This document shows positions 11,730-21,750 of a stretch of 64,000 nt of DNA, piece after piece; position 1 is the first letter of the stretch; every line of letters starts with the position of its first letter. Both the position numbers and the translations under genes were made by a program. Under the pieces are notes generated by a model. The model searched no databases and had not been told where the DNA came from. It saw only the letters and a list, made by a program, of their open reading frames with translations. Origin of the DNA: Rhynchopus sp. YZ270_cl-10 (Eukaryota; Euglenozoa; Diplonemea; Diplonemida; Diplonemidae); NCBI GenBank assembly GCA_964035575.1, contig OZ037887.1, positions 310,001 to 374,000 of the forward strand, in the 5' to 3' direction.

Positions 11730-11803
11730 CCCATTTAGGATAATACCCAGTGGGTATTATCCTAAATTATTTGGGTATTATCCTAAATTATTTTGGGTAT
11801 TAT

Positions 11804-12431
11804 GGGTACTGGGTACTGGGTACTGGGTACTGGGTACTGGGTACTGGGTACTGGGTACTGGGTACTGGGTACTGGGTACTGGGTACTGGGTACTGGGTAC
11901 TGGGTACTGGGTACTGGGTACTGGGTACTGGGTACTGGGTACTGGGTACTGGGTACTGGGTACTGGGTACTGGGTACTGGGTACTGGGTACTGGGTACTG
12001 GGTACTGGGTACTGGGTACTGGGTACTGGGTACTGGGTACTGGGTACTGGGTACTGGGTACTGGGTACTGGGTACTGGGTACTGGGTACTGGGTACTGGG
12101 TACTGGGTACTGGGTACTGGGTACTGGGTACTGGGTACTGGGTACTGGGTACTGGGTACTGGGTACTGGGTACTGGGTACTGGGTACTGGGTACTGGGTA
12201 CTGGGTACTGGGTACTGGGTACTGGGTACTGGGTACTGGGTACTGGGTACTGGGTACTGGGTACTGGGTACTGGGTACTGGGTACTGGGTACTGGGTACT
12301 GGGTACTGGGTACTGGGTACTGGGTACTGGGTACTGGGTACTGGGTACTGGGTACTGGGTACTGGGTACTGGGTACTGGGTACTGGGTACTGGGTACTGG
12401 GTACTGGGTACTGGGTACTGGGTACTGGGTA
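11804..12431. repeat. Pure 7-bp array (GGGTACT), about 90 copies
   Basis: An uninterrupted run of GGGTACT, with no variant copy seen, sits directly inside the left terminal repeat. The purity indicates recent expansion. Three plus-strand and three minus-strand frames stay open across it, but only as repeat artefacts. Confidence 0.95.
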
Positions 12432-13597
12432 CCAAGAGAAGGCACCTTGACAGCAGCGAAGGCGCAAGACAAGGTATGTAAATATGTTAACTTTATGGTG
12501 AATATTCAACAAAGTAAGGCCGTCGACTCGTATTTCCTCCAAAAAGTCTCCAGAACAATATTTTACACCCTCAGGCCAACTTATTTTTTAAAGAAATCAC
12601 CTTCTTTAAATTCCCCACCACTCACAACTTCACTTTAAACAGGTATCGCGAGTGCAACATCGAGAACCAACTGTGCAGAACGAGCGAACATATGGGGTGG
12701 AAAGGGGGGTGGGAACACTCTGTCAGTCACTGCTATAGCCATTAACCCAGGGAGCATAGCTAGTGCAAGAAATTCGACTTTGGAAACCTTCCGGAAAGTC
12801 TGTCCTCTGCTTGCGGAGGACGAGGCACAAGAAAATATTGCGTTCCCCCAGAAAACCAGTGCACATTTCACACTCCTTGTGGGTAGTCTTGTTGCCTTTT
12901 TTGTCGAGTAATTTTGGCCCAGGCATGCTCTTGAAGCATGACAATTTAGTGTGTATGGGGCAGGGTGTTGTTTTGTTCTGAATTCTCTTTGTTATAACAT
13001 CTAAGTCAATCGCGGGTGGTGGTTTGTGTAGCGTGAGGCACTCTTTTTAGCAAACTTCCTGCGGCTGCTAAAGTGTTATTTCTTCGGATTTAACAACGTA
13101 CAGCGTAACATAGTGGTTTAGCCTGGTCGACACAACCTTTGATAGATACGGGATAACCAACCCCCTTCGACCCCTTGTGGGTTCACTGAACAAGCCCTCG
13201 TGGTAGTTAAACGCGATTGACATTTACATTTCCTAGAGATGAAAGAACAAGATAACACTTCTGTACCCGCGCATCAAAATTGTGGAAAACTTTGCACCCC
13301 AAACACCCTCAACAACGCCCGCCAAAAGGCGCCCCTTGTTGCTGGGAGTTGTTCTCATGTTTGATACCTGCACAGCGGGCATTCCTCTGAGTCCAACGCA
13401 TGTTTGGCCTGTCTGCGGCGTTGTACTTCAGGTGCACGAAGACAGGGTCTGGTGGTAAATTTTGCGTAGTGTCGCATTCCCTCATGTGTGGGTCACTCAC
13501 ACTTGGCGGTCATGTGCCACTGCGTGGGTCTGGGAATTTGGGTACCTGGGTACAGGAAATTTGTTGTGGAAGACATCAACCACCATGCATTGAGGAG

Positions 13598-13870
13598 GGT
13601 AAGACAGTGGTCGCAGTTTCTACTTGATAGCATTACAACATTTAACTTCTCCACGGGGGTCTTGGGCCGTTCACTCGGTTATACCTTGACAACCGGAAGA
13701 TATTCTTGAGGCCTTTTTGGTCTCTAGAATATCCGGTCTTCCCGAACGGAGGCACACTTTGTGTGTTACTACGACCTGGCAACTTCCAGCAGTAGGTTAA
13801 GTAATCTTTCTTGTAAATTGTTGGAACATTATCTCCTCAGTGCATGAATGCCCCACGTGACTGGACACTT
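13598..13870. repeat. Interior module shared with 27024-27285
   Basis: The segment from GGTAAGACAGTGGTCGCAGT to the phrase GTGCATGAATGCCCCACGTG is about 90% identical to 27024-27285, in the same orientation. Small indels separate the copies. In both places it leads into GTACCTGGGTACC-type sequence. Confidence 0.85.
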
Positions 13871-13940
13871 TTGTGTTTGTCATGTGGAGCTGTGGTTGCT
13901 CTTTCACGACTTTTTTCCTTGTACACCAGTGTGCCGGTAC

Positions 13941-14108
13941 CTGGGTACCTGGGTACCTGGGTACCTGGGTACCTGGGTACCTGGGTACCTGGGTACCTGG
14001 GTACCTGGGTACCTGGGTACCTGGGTACCTGGGTACCTGGGTACCTGGGTACCTGGGTACCTGGGTACCTGGGTACCTGGGTACCTGGGTACCTGGGTAC
14101 CTGGGTAC
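13941..14108. repeat. Pure 8-bp array (CTGGGTAC), 21 copies
   Basis: Twenty-one perfect copies of CTGGGTAC, which contains the palindrome GGTACC, end against the right terminal inverted repeat. The related copy near 27380 has only about one unit, so the length is highly variable between copies. Confidence 0.95.
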
Positions 14109-14205
14109 CCAGTACCCAAAAATAATTTAGGATAATACCCAAATTAATTTAGGATAATACCCAAATAATTTAGGATAATACCCACTGGGTATTATCCTAA
14201 ATGGG

Positions 14206-14751
14206 TACTAGAAACTTGGGTACTAGCCTACTTACCCCTTTTTCACACCTTCTGTTGTTGTTGCAGGATACTTGTGTTTTAATCCGGATGGCTGTGGGTC
14301 AGTTCTCCCTGCATCGTATCCCTGCATCAATAACTATCTTCTTTTTGTTTTGAGTGAAATGAGCTTGTTTTTTAGTGTAATCTTTTAGTGTAGCTCCCAT
14401 TCAGTCTCCACATTATTCATTTCTTTTATGGGTTGCGAACAACTGTGCTAGTGCTTGATTATTGTGCTCTGAGCCCTGCTTTGCAACATGTCCAAAGCAA
14501 CAGAACGTGAGGCTCGTCCAGGTGATAACCACACCATTCCAAAAAATGTATGCAAAACGGAAATAATTTAGTGGATTTCCTGGGCGACTCTTTTCAGTTT
14601 TATATCGGTTCTTTCAAAACTAAACGTTTCTTTACAAAATGACCTCCCCCATTTTTTTTAAAATAAATTCTTGCGTTCGAGGAGCTTTTGGGGTGAAACC
14701 AAGGGACACTACGTATGTACAGAACAATACGGCAAATACACGCACAGAACA
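14206..14751. other. Intergenic, nothing recognised
   Basis: It separates the inverted-repeat element from the next gene. T-rich runs and no repeat shared elsewhere are seen. Confidence 0.4.
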
Positions 14752-15770
14752 ATGCGGAAGGCAGCAGCGAGCCTGAAACCTAGGATCTCCCTATTCCCAG
14801 AAGCAGCTGGGCTTTGCCCACCAAAGCAGTGGCGCTTCAACTGGGTTTCGGATTTTTGCGAATTGGATCCCCAGGGGCTTGCTGGGATGGGGATTACGAA
14901 GGAAGAGTTTGACAACGTGGAGTTGTCTCCGGAACAGCTGGCTTTCAGTCAATGCACAGCGGGGGCGGACGACATCATCAACGGAAGATGGGACCTGACC
15001 CCAGCGCTTGGGCCGCGTGGTGCCAAAGAAGATGTCTTTTATAACGAGGATGACGTGAACTGCTGCTTCGAAGGTCTCGAATGGGCTCTTCAGGCTTATC
15101 AGTTGGGTCTTCCGAAGCCGCCCCTAGTGCCTCTCGAGAAGGTCCCCTTGCGAGCGAAGGAACTGGCACAGTTGTGTGGCTTCCATCGATCGAAAGGATT
15201 CGAAGCGCTCTCGCTAACAGATGACTTCAAGCTGGGAGGTCAGGACGTCGGGTACAAGCAATACGCAATCTGCCGTGAAGCCAGGGGGCAACTCCTCCTA
15301 TTGTGGGAAGAATGCCTGTCAGGGGAGCAGAAGAGAGAGATCGAGGAGGGAACAGGGGCCGCCCATCTTGAGAACTCGGTTGCTCACATCATCGGGGATA
15401 TGATTGCCGTTCACTATACGAACCTTTGTAAACGCAAGTACGAGCCTGCCGAGGTGTACGCCTTGCGTATGATTGATGACAAGTTTGCAGTATTCCGGAT
15501 GAACATGACAGCCGACCAGATCGAGGCTCTCTGCAACGATGGTGTCATCCCGAGTCCCAAACTGCAGGTATGTCGTCGTTGCCACGCACCAGCACACAAC
15601 TTCTGCAGGTACAGTACGTTCCACGAGACGCGTTGCTGTCGGGAAGAGAGTACGGAATGAGTCTCGTGAGCCCCGCAGGCAGAGACTTGTTTGTGCGTCT
15701 GATGGCTTGCATCCGTGCAAGGATTCTGAGCCGTTCCGTGCCGCCAAGTGACCTGAGTCACGCTCCTTGA
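14752..15770 (+). CDS. Unrecognised protein, possibly with a 41-base intron
   Basis: I do not recognise this protein. The first ATG in the frame is at 14752 (MRKAAASLKPRISLFP); the frame is open a little further upstream but without a start. Unspliced, the frame stops at 15660, giving 302 residues with an odd Cys/His-rich tail. If a GTATGT...TGCAG intron at 15568-15608 (41 bases) is removed, the frame continues as VQYVPRDALLSGREYGMSL and ends at 15770, giving 325 residues with an ordinary composition. I prefer the spliced form, but 41 bases is much shorter than the other introns here (114-769 bases). The protein is soluble, mixed alpha-type in appearance, with no signal peptide or membrane segment. 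Codon use is that of a real gene (GC-rich in an AT-rich setting). Confidence 0.7.
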
Positions 15771-16840
15771 AAGATAAAACTCAGTCCAAGAATTTCTGAG
15801 GTGAACGTAAAGTGAAAGTTCGGGAGCAACATTGCAACATTCTGTTTTGTCTGAAGCAACGCCTCTGTGTAATGGAAGTTTTTTACGGGTTGACGTATTC
15901 CGATTTTAGGGACTCTTTTTATTTTTTTATTTTTTTAAATTTAAGCACGATCGTTAGTGAGACACAGAGTTAGAGAGACACAGATTATACACCTGTTAGT
16001 ATGTAAGTACTATGTAAGCGCTATTAAAATTGATTTCTTCTTTGAATCAAGTAAGTTTATGTTTGTGTTACTGTTGAGTACTGCCTGCCGTCGAAAGACG
16101 TAACATATGGGGTGTTCGACAAAAATAATATGGCATACGCCCACTTTATATTTACACTACCCACAAGATAGGTCGAGACTTCTAATTTTCAAAAAAAATC
16201 CGGATTGACTGTTCTTCCCCCCTCCAATTTACACCATAGTGGAAACCCTGGGAACGATTTTCCATGGGTCTTGACCTCTCCTTCACGACGGGAAGGGGTT
16301 TGTGATTTCCATCGTTCCAATTGTTAACAATGTAAAAAAAAATAGAATGTCCCCTTTCCTTGCAAGAGGGTGGGTAAAGGGGAAGAATGTGGTTGAAAGT
16401 GGCAAAAGGAAAATTGACAGTACTGGGCAAGAGATGTGTACGTCTAGTGGAGGGGTGCGAATGATTGATGACTGTGTCCAGGCTGCCTGTCAAATGCACT
16501 CCAAAATATTGAAGTAAACAAAAAGACAATACACGCGAAAAAAGATTCGCCCGCCTCCAAGCAAGCAAGAGCGCCCTCATCGGCAAGAGAGACCTCATGC
16601 CCATCACCCCTGAATAAAAGAGATTTACCAAAAAAGAGAAAAAAATAACAAAAAAAAAAACGTGTTGTATTAGTATCGACTTTGTATTTATCCCCTCTTC
16701 CCCTCTTCCCCTCTTCCCAGCAAATTCTACCCTCCTCACAGGATATATGCATGTAGCACTTCGTATTGAGATGTTGTGATTGTTAATAAAATATTGACAA
16801 CGTGCCGAGAGAAGTCATTTCACAGAAATAAGAACACAGA
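15771..16840. other. Intergenic, nothing recognised
   Basis: It contains A/T runs and a short CCTCTTC triplication near 16694. The 3' end, TTTCACAG, lies 16 bases before the next ATG. Confidence 0.45.
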
Positions 16841-19279
16841 ATGGCACCTTGCGAGGACACCGCCGCACGGGGTGCACTGAACATACCTATTTTTGCTGTG
16901 ATTGTCTGCGCTACCGTGCTGTCTACGACGTCCTCTTTGGCTGGCGGTTTGGTCATCTATTTTCAAGGCCTGGACGCTCTTGAGGAGTCGATACAGCAGA
17001 CGTCATTGTCCGAGGTGCGCTCACTACGCGAAGGCATCCTGCAGGTGGACGAAAAGGTCATCGACCTCATCTCAACCATCAAGCAGTTCTACTTCTCCGA
17101 GAAGCAGATCAACAGCACCAACACACTCGACTGGACGGAACGGATGAACACACTCTTCTTTGCTCAGGTCAACTCCAGCTCGCTGCTCTACTATGCTGCC
17201 GTCTTTCTGCACGATTATGGTGCAAGAAATGAGTCAAACCCGATCTACGCAACGGTCTGGTCTGATCTGCGCAGCAACGGTTCAAAGGAGTTGGTTTTAG
17301 GAGAATGCGGGCCGTTTTTGAGTCCGAACATGAAAGACGGCAATATGCTTGTCGATGTCTTCTCTTTAGACGCGAAGACAGGAAGGAAGAAGGCCTATCT
17401 CTACAAATGGAACGCAGGCATTGCGGGCTATGGTGAGGATGGGGAGACGTACACGATAGACCCGCACAACGACGTTCTGTCCACTGGCACTGGGTACGTC
17501 CCTGCAGTAACGATTCCCCATGCGCACGCCGAACGCAAGACTGGCCCTCGTCTGTGGCACTCCCCCACTAAGGACTATCTGTACGGCTACCACAGCATCG
17601 ACGCCATGTACCACCCACCCCCTCCACCACACCCCTGGAGCCAATACCGTGCAGTGCGCATCACAGTAGGCTACCTGTCGTCCGCCTTCTCAGAGGTCTT
17701 CGCGAAGCACAAAAACATCGACGGAGTGACGATTCTCTACGTCAACAGAGAAAATGCGCGTGTCCTCGGCACAACAATTCCAAGCTACACCGTAATACCC
17801 ACAGAATGCGAACAGCTTCCCTTGACAGGTGAAGAAGCAGAGGCCGCAGGTTGTTACAAAAATCTGACCCACCACTTCGGCATGGCCCACAAAGAAGCGT
17901 TTGAAATTCTAGGGCGATATGAGAACGGGAAGTTTCTGAAGGCATCGCTGGGGGGTCAAGAGCACTTCATCCGCAAGGAGCATGTTGTCGACTCGCTGGA
18001 GCTGATCTGGATGCGCCCAGTCTCTTCTGTGGAGGGGAAGGTGACGGAGTCGCTCAACCTGCTTGTCATGTTCGTGCTGGTGGTTCTCTTCATTGATGCG
18101 TTCACTTCTGTTGCAGAGATAATATTTATTGCGCTGCCGTTAAGGGATTTGTCCAAGGCAATCACGTTGATTGGGAACATGCAGACCGGAGATGCACAAC
18201 ACCCAATTGAATCATATGTCAGCAGGGCTGTCATGGTGAAGGAGATCCGCCTGCTGATGATAGGCATGTTCTCCACGATTCTTCGTCTTGAAGAGTTCAA
18301 GACGTTCATACCGGAAGCTGTGCTCTTCAGCAACGAACAACACCGCTTCAACGACGGGGAAGACAACCCAGAGCGGGTGTCATTGCACACCGTAGGCGTT
18401 GTGCGGGTCAACCCTCTCGTGAGCCACCCCGATTCAGACGTTTCGTCATTCTCCAGCTCCAAGGTCTCCTTCCACAGTCAAGAGGATGGGCTTGGTCTGT
18501 ACGTTGCAGTGAAGCGATCGATGTCGTTAATGGCGCTCAATGTTGTTGCGTGGGGCAGCCATTTCGCGGGTACAGACGACATTGCCTTCATGTCGAACCA
18601 CGCTGACATGGTGACTGCGGTTATCGATATGTGTGTAAAGTTTGCAGGTGCACTGTACTCCTTCCAGGGCGACCGCTTTCAGATAGGATGGAACACTGTC
18701 AAGCGTGCGACAGATGTGGTGACGAAGTCGATCTACTCTTCGTTGTACATCCACCAGCAGCTTGAAAAAATACAGCTTTCGTGTGCGATCGGGCATGGGA
18801 AGGGGAGGGTGGGGAACATTGGGAATGCTTGCCTGCGGCGGTTCACGATTATCTCGCCGATGCTTGCGTGGGTGTGTCTGCTGGAGATGTACGGCAAGGA
18901 CAATGGGCTGTCGACCACGACGGATTCGTCTGTGTTCCCATATCTGCAGAACAGGTTTTCCTTCAGGGTTGTCGATGGTGCGGTACACAACAAAGCAGGC
19001 CATGTCGTGCCCATTGGCGAGATCAAAGGCAAGCTGAAGGCACAGACCAACGACTGGATGTACCACCTCGTGCACAACAGCTCAGAAGACGACATCTATG
19101 CAGAAAGCAACGCCTTTGCGCTCGCCGTCATCCGCAAAGACTGGGTAGGCCTTCAAAGCACCGCCTACCAGCAGCACAGAGACGACATCTTCTACCCCGC
19201 GTACCAGCAACAGGAGTTCATCCCACACGTCTTCACAAACCGAAGGCATGACCCCGAAACAATGTGCTTCACGGAATGA
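16841..19279 (+). CDS. Receptor-like membrane protein with degenerate class III cyclase domain
   Basis: The frame gives 812 residues. A membrane segment at about 14-40 is followed by an extracellular region of about 360 residues with sequons and a Cache-like sensor character. A second membrane segment lies at about 404-430, then a HAMP-like linker beginning PLRDLSKAITLIGNM, then a region (FKTFIPEAVLF) typical of linkers before cyclase domains. At about 553-690 the chain follows the class III nucleotidyl cyclase fold: LNVVAWGSHF, YSFQGDRFQIGWN, AIGHGKGRVGNIGN, RRFTIISPMLAW. The first metal-binding Asp position (normally in an F-x-D-I motif) is not Asp here, while the GDRF Asp remains, so catalysis is doubtful and a pseudo-cyclase or regulatory role is likelier. 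The tail of about 120 residues is unassigned. It is a single exon as far as can be seen. Confidence 0.85.
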   Translation: MAPCEDTAARGALNIPIFAVIVCATVLSTTSSLAGGLVIYFQGLDALEESIQQTSLSEVRSLREGILQVDEKVIDLISTIKQFYFSEKQINSTNTLDWTERMNTLFFAQVNSSSLLYYAAVFLHDYGARNESNPIYATVWSDLRSNGSKELVLGECGPFLSPNMKDGNMLVDVFSLDAKTGRKKAYLYKWNAGIAGYGEDGETYTIDPHNDVLSTGTGYVPAVTIPHAHAERKTGPRLWHSPTKDYLYGYHSIDAMYHPPPPPHPWSQYRAVRITVGYLSSAFSEVFAKHKNIDGVTILYVNRENARVLGTTIPSYTVIPTECEQLPLTGEEAEAAGCYKNLTHHFGMAHKEAFEILGRYENGKFLKASLGGQEHFIRKEHVVDSLELIWMRPVSSVEGKVTESLNLLVMFVLVVLFIDAFTSVAEIIFIALPLRDLSKAITLIGNMQTGDAQHPIESYVSRAVMVKEIRLLMIGMFSTILRLEEFKTFIPEAVLFSNEQHRFNDGEDNPERVSLHTVGVVRVNPLVSHPDSDVSSFSSSKVSFHSQEDGLGLYVAVKRSMSLMALNVVAWGSHFAGTDDIAFMSNHADMVTAVIDMCVKFAGALYSFQGDRFQIGWNTVKRATDVVTKSIYSSLYIHQQLEKIQLSCAIGHGKGRVGNIGNACLRRFTIISPMLAWVCLLEMYGKDNGLSTTTDSSVFPYLQNRFSFRVVDGAVHNKAGHVVPIGEIKGKLKAQTNDWMYHLVHNSSEDDIYAESNAFALAVIRKDWVGLQSTAYQQHRDDIFYPAYQQQEFIPHVFTNRRHDPETMCFTE

Positions 19280-19566
19280 TAAAAAGGATGTGCGGGTCGG
19301 GGGGAAACATGTGTAAGAAGGATGCGACGGAGAAGAAAAGAGAAGAAAAAAAAAGATATAGAACCGGGGTGTTTCCACATCAAGGTTTTTCTCACAGAGG
19401 AGCAGGGGTCTCGTTGTGACCATGTGGTAGTTTTATTTCGCCAATCAGTTCCCAATTACAGTGCGTGTAGGCCTGAAAAATATGTGTGTTTTTCAGAGAG
19501 AAAAAAAAATGAGTTTCTTTTGGTACTATTTTCATGTCATCTCCTGTCCTCGACCCTTGTCACCGT

Positions 19567-20680
19567 TTCTCCTCTCCACCTTCCGCTTCTGCACCCTCCC
19601 CTTCCCCTGTCGCCCTGTCCACGTCTATTTGTTCTACCTCCCCCAAACAGGTTTTAACACAATGACCGTGTCACTGCTCCTTGCTGCTGCAGCAGCTTCA
19701 ACCTTCCGTGGCCAGGATGAGGATAAGTGTGCTGGAGGGGCGTGCTGTGGAATGGCAAACTACCCAGTGGGCAACGAGACTGACGGCTTCAACGAGTTTT
19801 ATGCTGAGTTTGATGTGCCAGGGCTGCCAGAGGCAATTGATGGGATCACAGACTTCATTTACTTCAACATCTGGTTCAGCAACGGCGTCCCCAACGGTAA
19901 GATGAACCAGTTCGTGCCACAGCTCATGCTTGGTGAGCCACTGGACGGATCCTCCGGACCGCCGTACTACCTCCCAGAATGGCACCAGTACAACACATGG
20001 GTGTTTGCAGCGCAGTACTTCATGGAGGTGCACAACACCACAACAAACAAGACTGAGGGGAAGGCAGCGGCAGGCGAGATCTACAACTGCACGAAGGGCG
20101 AGATTCTGTACACAAAGTTCACCCTTGACAAAAACTACGTGTGGACCATTGTGATGGGCGTGAAGGGGGACGCAAGCAGGACCAGCACACTGAAGGTGGA
20201 CAAGCCGTACATGGGTCTTCTTGACAGCAACCCTGGTGCAGGAGCAACGGCACCCAAATGGAGTGACGATGTGTTCAACCACGTGCATGTGAACAGCTGC
20301 TGGGAACTGTACGGGATGAAGGACCGTGCACACTACCCTTCCTCTGGCAGCAAGTACGATATGGTTGTGCGTTCTGCGAAGCCGAACGGCATTGACTGGC
20401 AGACAAACTGGACCGAGGACGAGAAGCCCACCTGCCCAGGAGCACCTGTGTCGGCTATTCAGGAGGCCCACAACAGCACTGTCCAGCACATTTACTGGAA
20501 CCTCACCTTCACAGACTGAACACGTTCAGCACCTCTTGCCTTGTTTCCGTCACTGCTCTTGTTCATGACGGATCTGTTGCTGCCTTTTCCCATCTTATAG
20601 CGACACTGGCGCCAACCCACACTTCTTACACATGTTTAAAGCGATGTGTCCAATTCCGTTGTCTTTTGTCTCACTTCTGC
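19567..20680 (+). repeat. Segmental duplication, copy 2 (partner 9057-10170)
   Basis: See the partner for extent. Beyond 20680 and before 19567 the sequences diverge abruptly, so the duplicated unit is a 1.1-kb gene cassette with both flanks. Confidence 0.9.
19662..20519 (+). CDS. Secreted glycoprotein-like protein, family member 3
   Basis: The frame gives 285 residues and is almost identical to the product of 9152-10009. The main differences are a central patch (about 19866-20015, protein IWFSNGVPNG to LPEWHQYNTW) and a short C-terminal patch (QTNWTEDEKP). The central patch shares the phrase GPPYY with the 10656 gene rather than with its near-twin, evidence of mosaic exchange among paralogues. 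The same upstream tract ending CCCCCAAACAG precedes the ATG; the longer in-frame upstream extension reads through this tract and is not taken as coding. The protein is predicted to be secreted and N-glycosylated; function is unknown. Confidence 0.87.
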   Translation: MTVSLLLAAAAASTFRGQDEDKCAGGACCGMANYPVGNETDGFNEFYAEFDVPGLPEAIDGITDFIYFNIWFSNGVPNGKMNQFVPQLMLGEPLDGSSGPPYYLPEWHQYNTWVFAAQYFMEVHNTTTNKTEGKAAAGEIYNCTKGEILYTKFTLDKNYVWTIVMGVKGDASRTSTLKVDKPYMGLLDSNPGAGATAPKWSDDVFNHVHVNSCWELYGMKDRAHYPSSGSKYDMVVRSAKPNGIDWQTNWTEDEKPTCPGAPVSAIQEAHNSTVQHIYWNLTFTD

Positions 20681-20769
20681 TGCACGTTTGCAAAGAGAGC
20701 GTCTTTCAGTTTGCATGCTGTCTTTTGATAGTTGTCACTTTTTCCAAATAAACAAAAATCGTTTTTGTA

Positions 20770-20831
20770 TAGTGGAGCACACCCTCCTCCCTCGGGTGTA
20801 TACACTATTTCAACAACATTTTCAAACAAAC
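20770..20831 (+). repeat. TAGTGGAG...TACACTA hairpin repeat (H2 family)
   Basis: AGTGGAG is followed by a short arm ending GGTGTATACACTA and then CAACAACATTTTCAAA. Related copies lie at 24354, 24635, 39234, 42249 and 55757. Confidence 0.6.
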
Positions 20832-21010
20832 ACTTTCGATATATCTATTCAGTGCAATAGCCTTCAGGCGACATCGAGCGCAAACACTACCCCCAGATAG
20901 GCTATTTTCTATACAATTTAACAAAAAAAACGTACCACTGATTTTCCTCTACTAAACCATTGAGGAGTGTGTTAGCACACAACGCCCCTGTGCTCATAAG
21001 GTATGCATGA

Positions 21011-21047
21011 GGTGACTAACCACGGCTTAGGTTCATCTTAGCTACCC
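21011..21047 (+). repeat. GGTGACTAAG hairpin repeat (H1 family)
   Basis: GGTGACTAA pairs with TTAGCTACC across a short spacer containing GGCTTAGGTTCATC. Related copies are at 22717, 24836, 25936, 26744, 44503, 49115 and 51177. Confidence 0.6.
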
Positions 21048-21441
21048 TTCTTTGTTTGATGCGCAGATGTGTGCTGGTGTTAGTGTTGCTAACACATTTG
21101 AATATCTCTCACTCCTTTGAAATACACAAAAAGGGGTGCAATACAGTATCCAACGACGGTCCCAGTATCGCTTTGTTTTCAATTTAGTTTTTAAAGATGT
21201 ATGGTGCGTACGATGCACATTCACCTTCTAAGTTTTGTTTATTTTTTTAAAGGATACCATTGAAATACCGCCTGAACCATCTCTCACTGCTTTGTTTTTC
21301 TTTTGAAATAATTTTCTTTGCAGTTTGCTTGGAAACTGGTGAACCCTTCCTTCAATCCCACACCCACCCTGACCCTTCCTCCCTCTCCAACGGTGTCTGC
21401 GTCCACAGAGGCGTCTACACCTTTTTTTTCAGCTACCATTT

Positions 21442-21527
21442 ATTGGTGTTCCGGAAACACCTGTCAAGGACATGTCAACGACATGTCAAGGACATGTCCC
21501 CATATCGGCCCCCTACGGAACACCAAT
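21442..21527. repeat. Inverted repeat ATTGGTGTTCCG / CGGAACACCAAT
   Basis: Twelve-base perfect arms enclose three copies of ACATGTCAA-like words. A truncated relative with CACCTGTCAAG and GGAACACCAT lies at about 30255-30307. Confidence 0.65.
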
Positions 21528-21750
21528 TTTCCGTTTTTTTTTCTCCCTCCAAAATATTTTGTGTGTTTATTTTTTTGGGCCTTATTATTTCTGCCCCTTT
21601 GTGTCACCAATTCTCGTCTTTTGAAAGTTCCCTCCTCCCCTTCTCCCTCCCCCCTCCTATGAAGGTTTTCCCCTATACCATTTCCCTTCCACAACCTCCA
21701 CTACTAATACAAGGGAGATACATCTACACTTTTGTTTTTATATGTGAGGT

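Larger units (their letters stand above)
11730..14205. mobile_element. 2.5-kb terminal inverted repeat element with tandem arrays
   Basis: The left end from CCCATTTAGGATAATACCCA and the right end ending TGGGTATTATCCTAAATGGG are complementary for 75 bases or more, differing mainly by one extra internal ATTATCCTAAATT unit on the right. The dinucleotide TA flanks both ends (11728-29 and 14206-07). GTAC flanks instead if the ends are set one base in, so the target duplication is TA or GTAC. Each terminal repeat contains its own small palindrome and abuts a pure short tandem array inside the element. The 1.5-kb interior has no convincing gene. Interior modules recur at 27.0-28.2 kb. It is non-autonomous; the superfamily is not settled. 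Confidence 0.75.
20681..21750. other. Intergenic with several small hairpins
   Basis: It holds a TGGAG-type hairpin (20770-20831), a GGTGACTAAG hairpin (21011-21047) and an inverted repeat at 21442-21527. No gene is seen; a T-rich stretch precedes the next ATG. Confidence 0.5.

Noticed and set aside
11722-12638. Frames of about 240-280 residues in several frames
   Set aside because: The 7-bp array is open in several frames on both strands; same explanation for 13837-14142 (8-bp) and 28142-29071 (5-bp).
14671-14751. Upstream extension of the 14752 gene
   Set aside because: It begins at TTG with no ATG in the frame until 14752.
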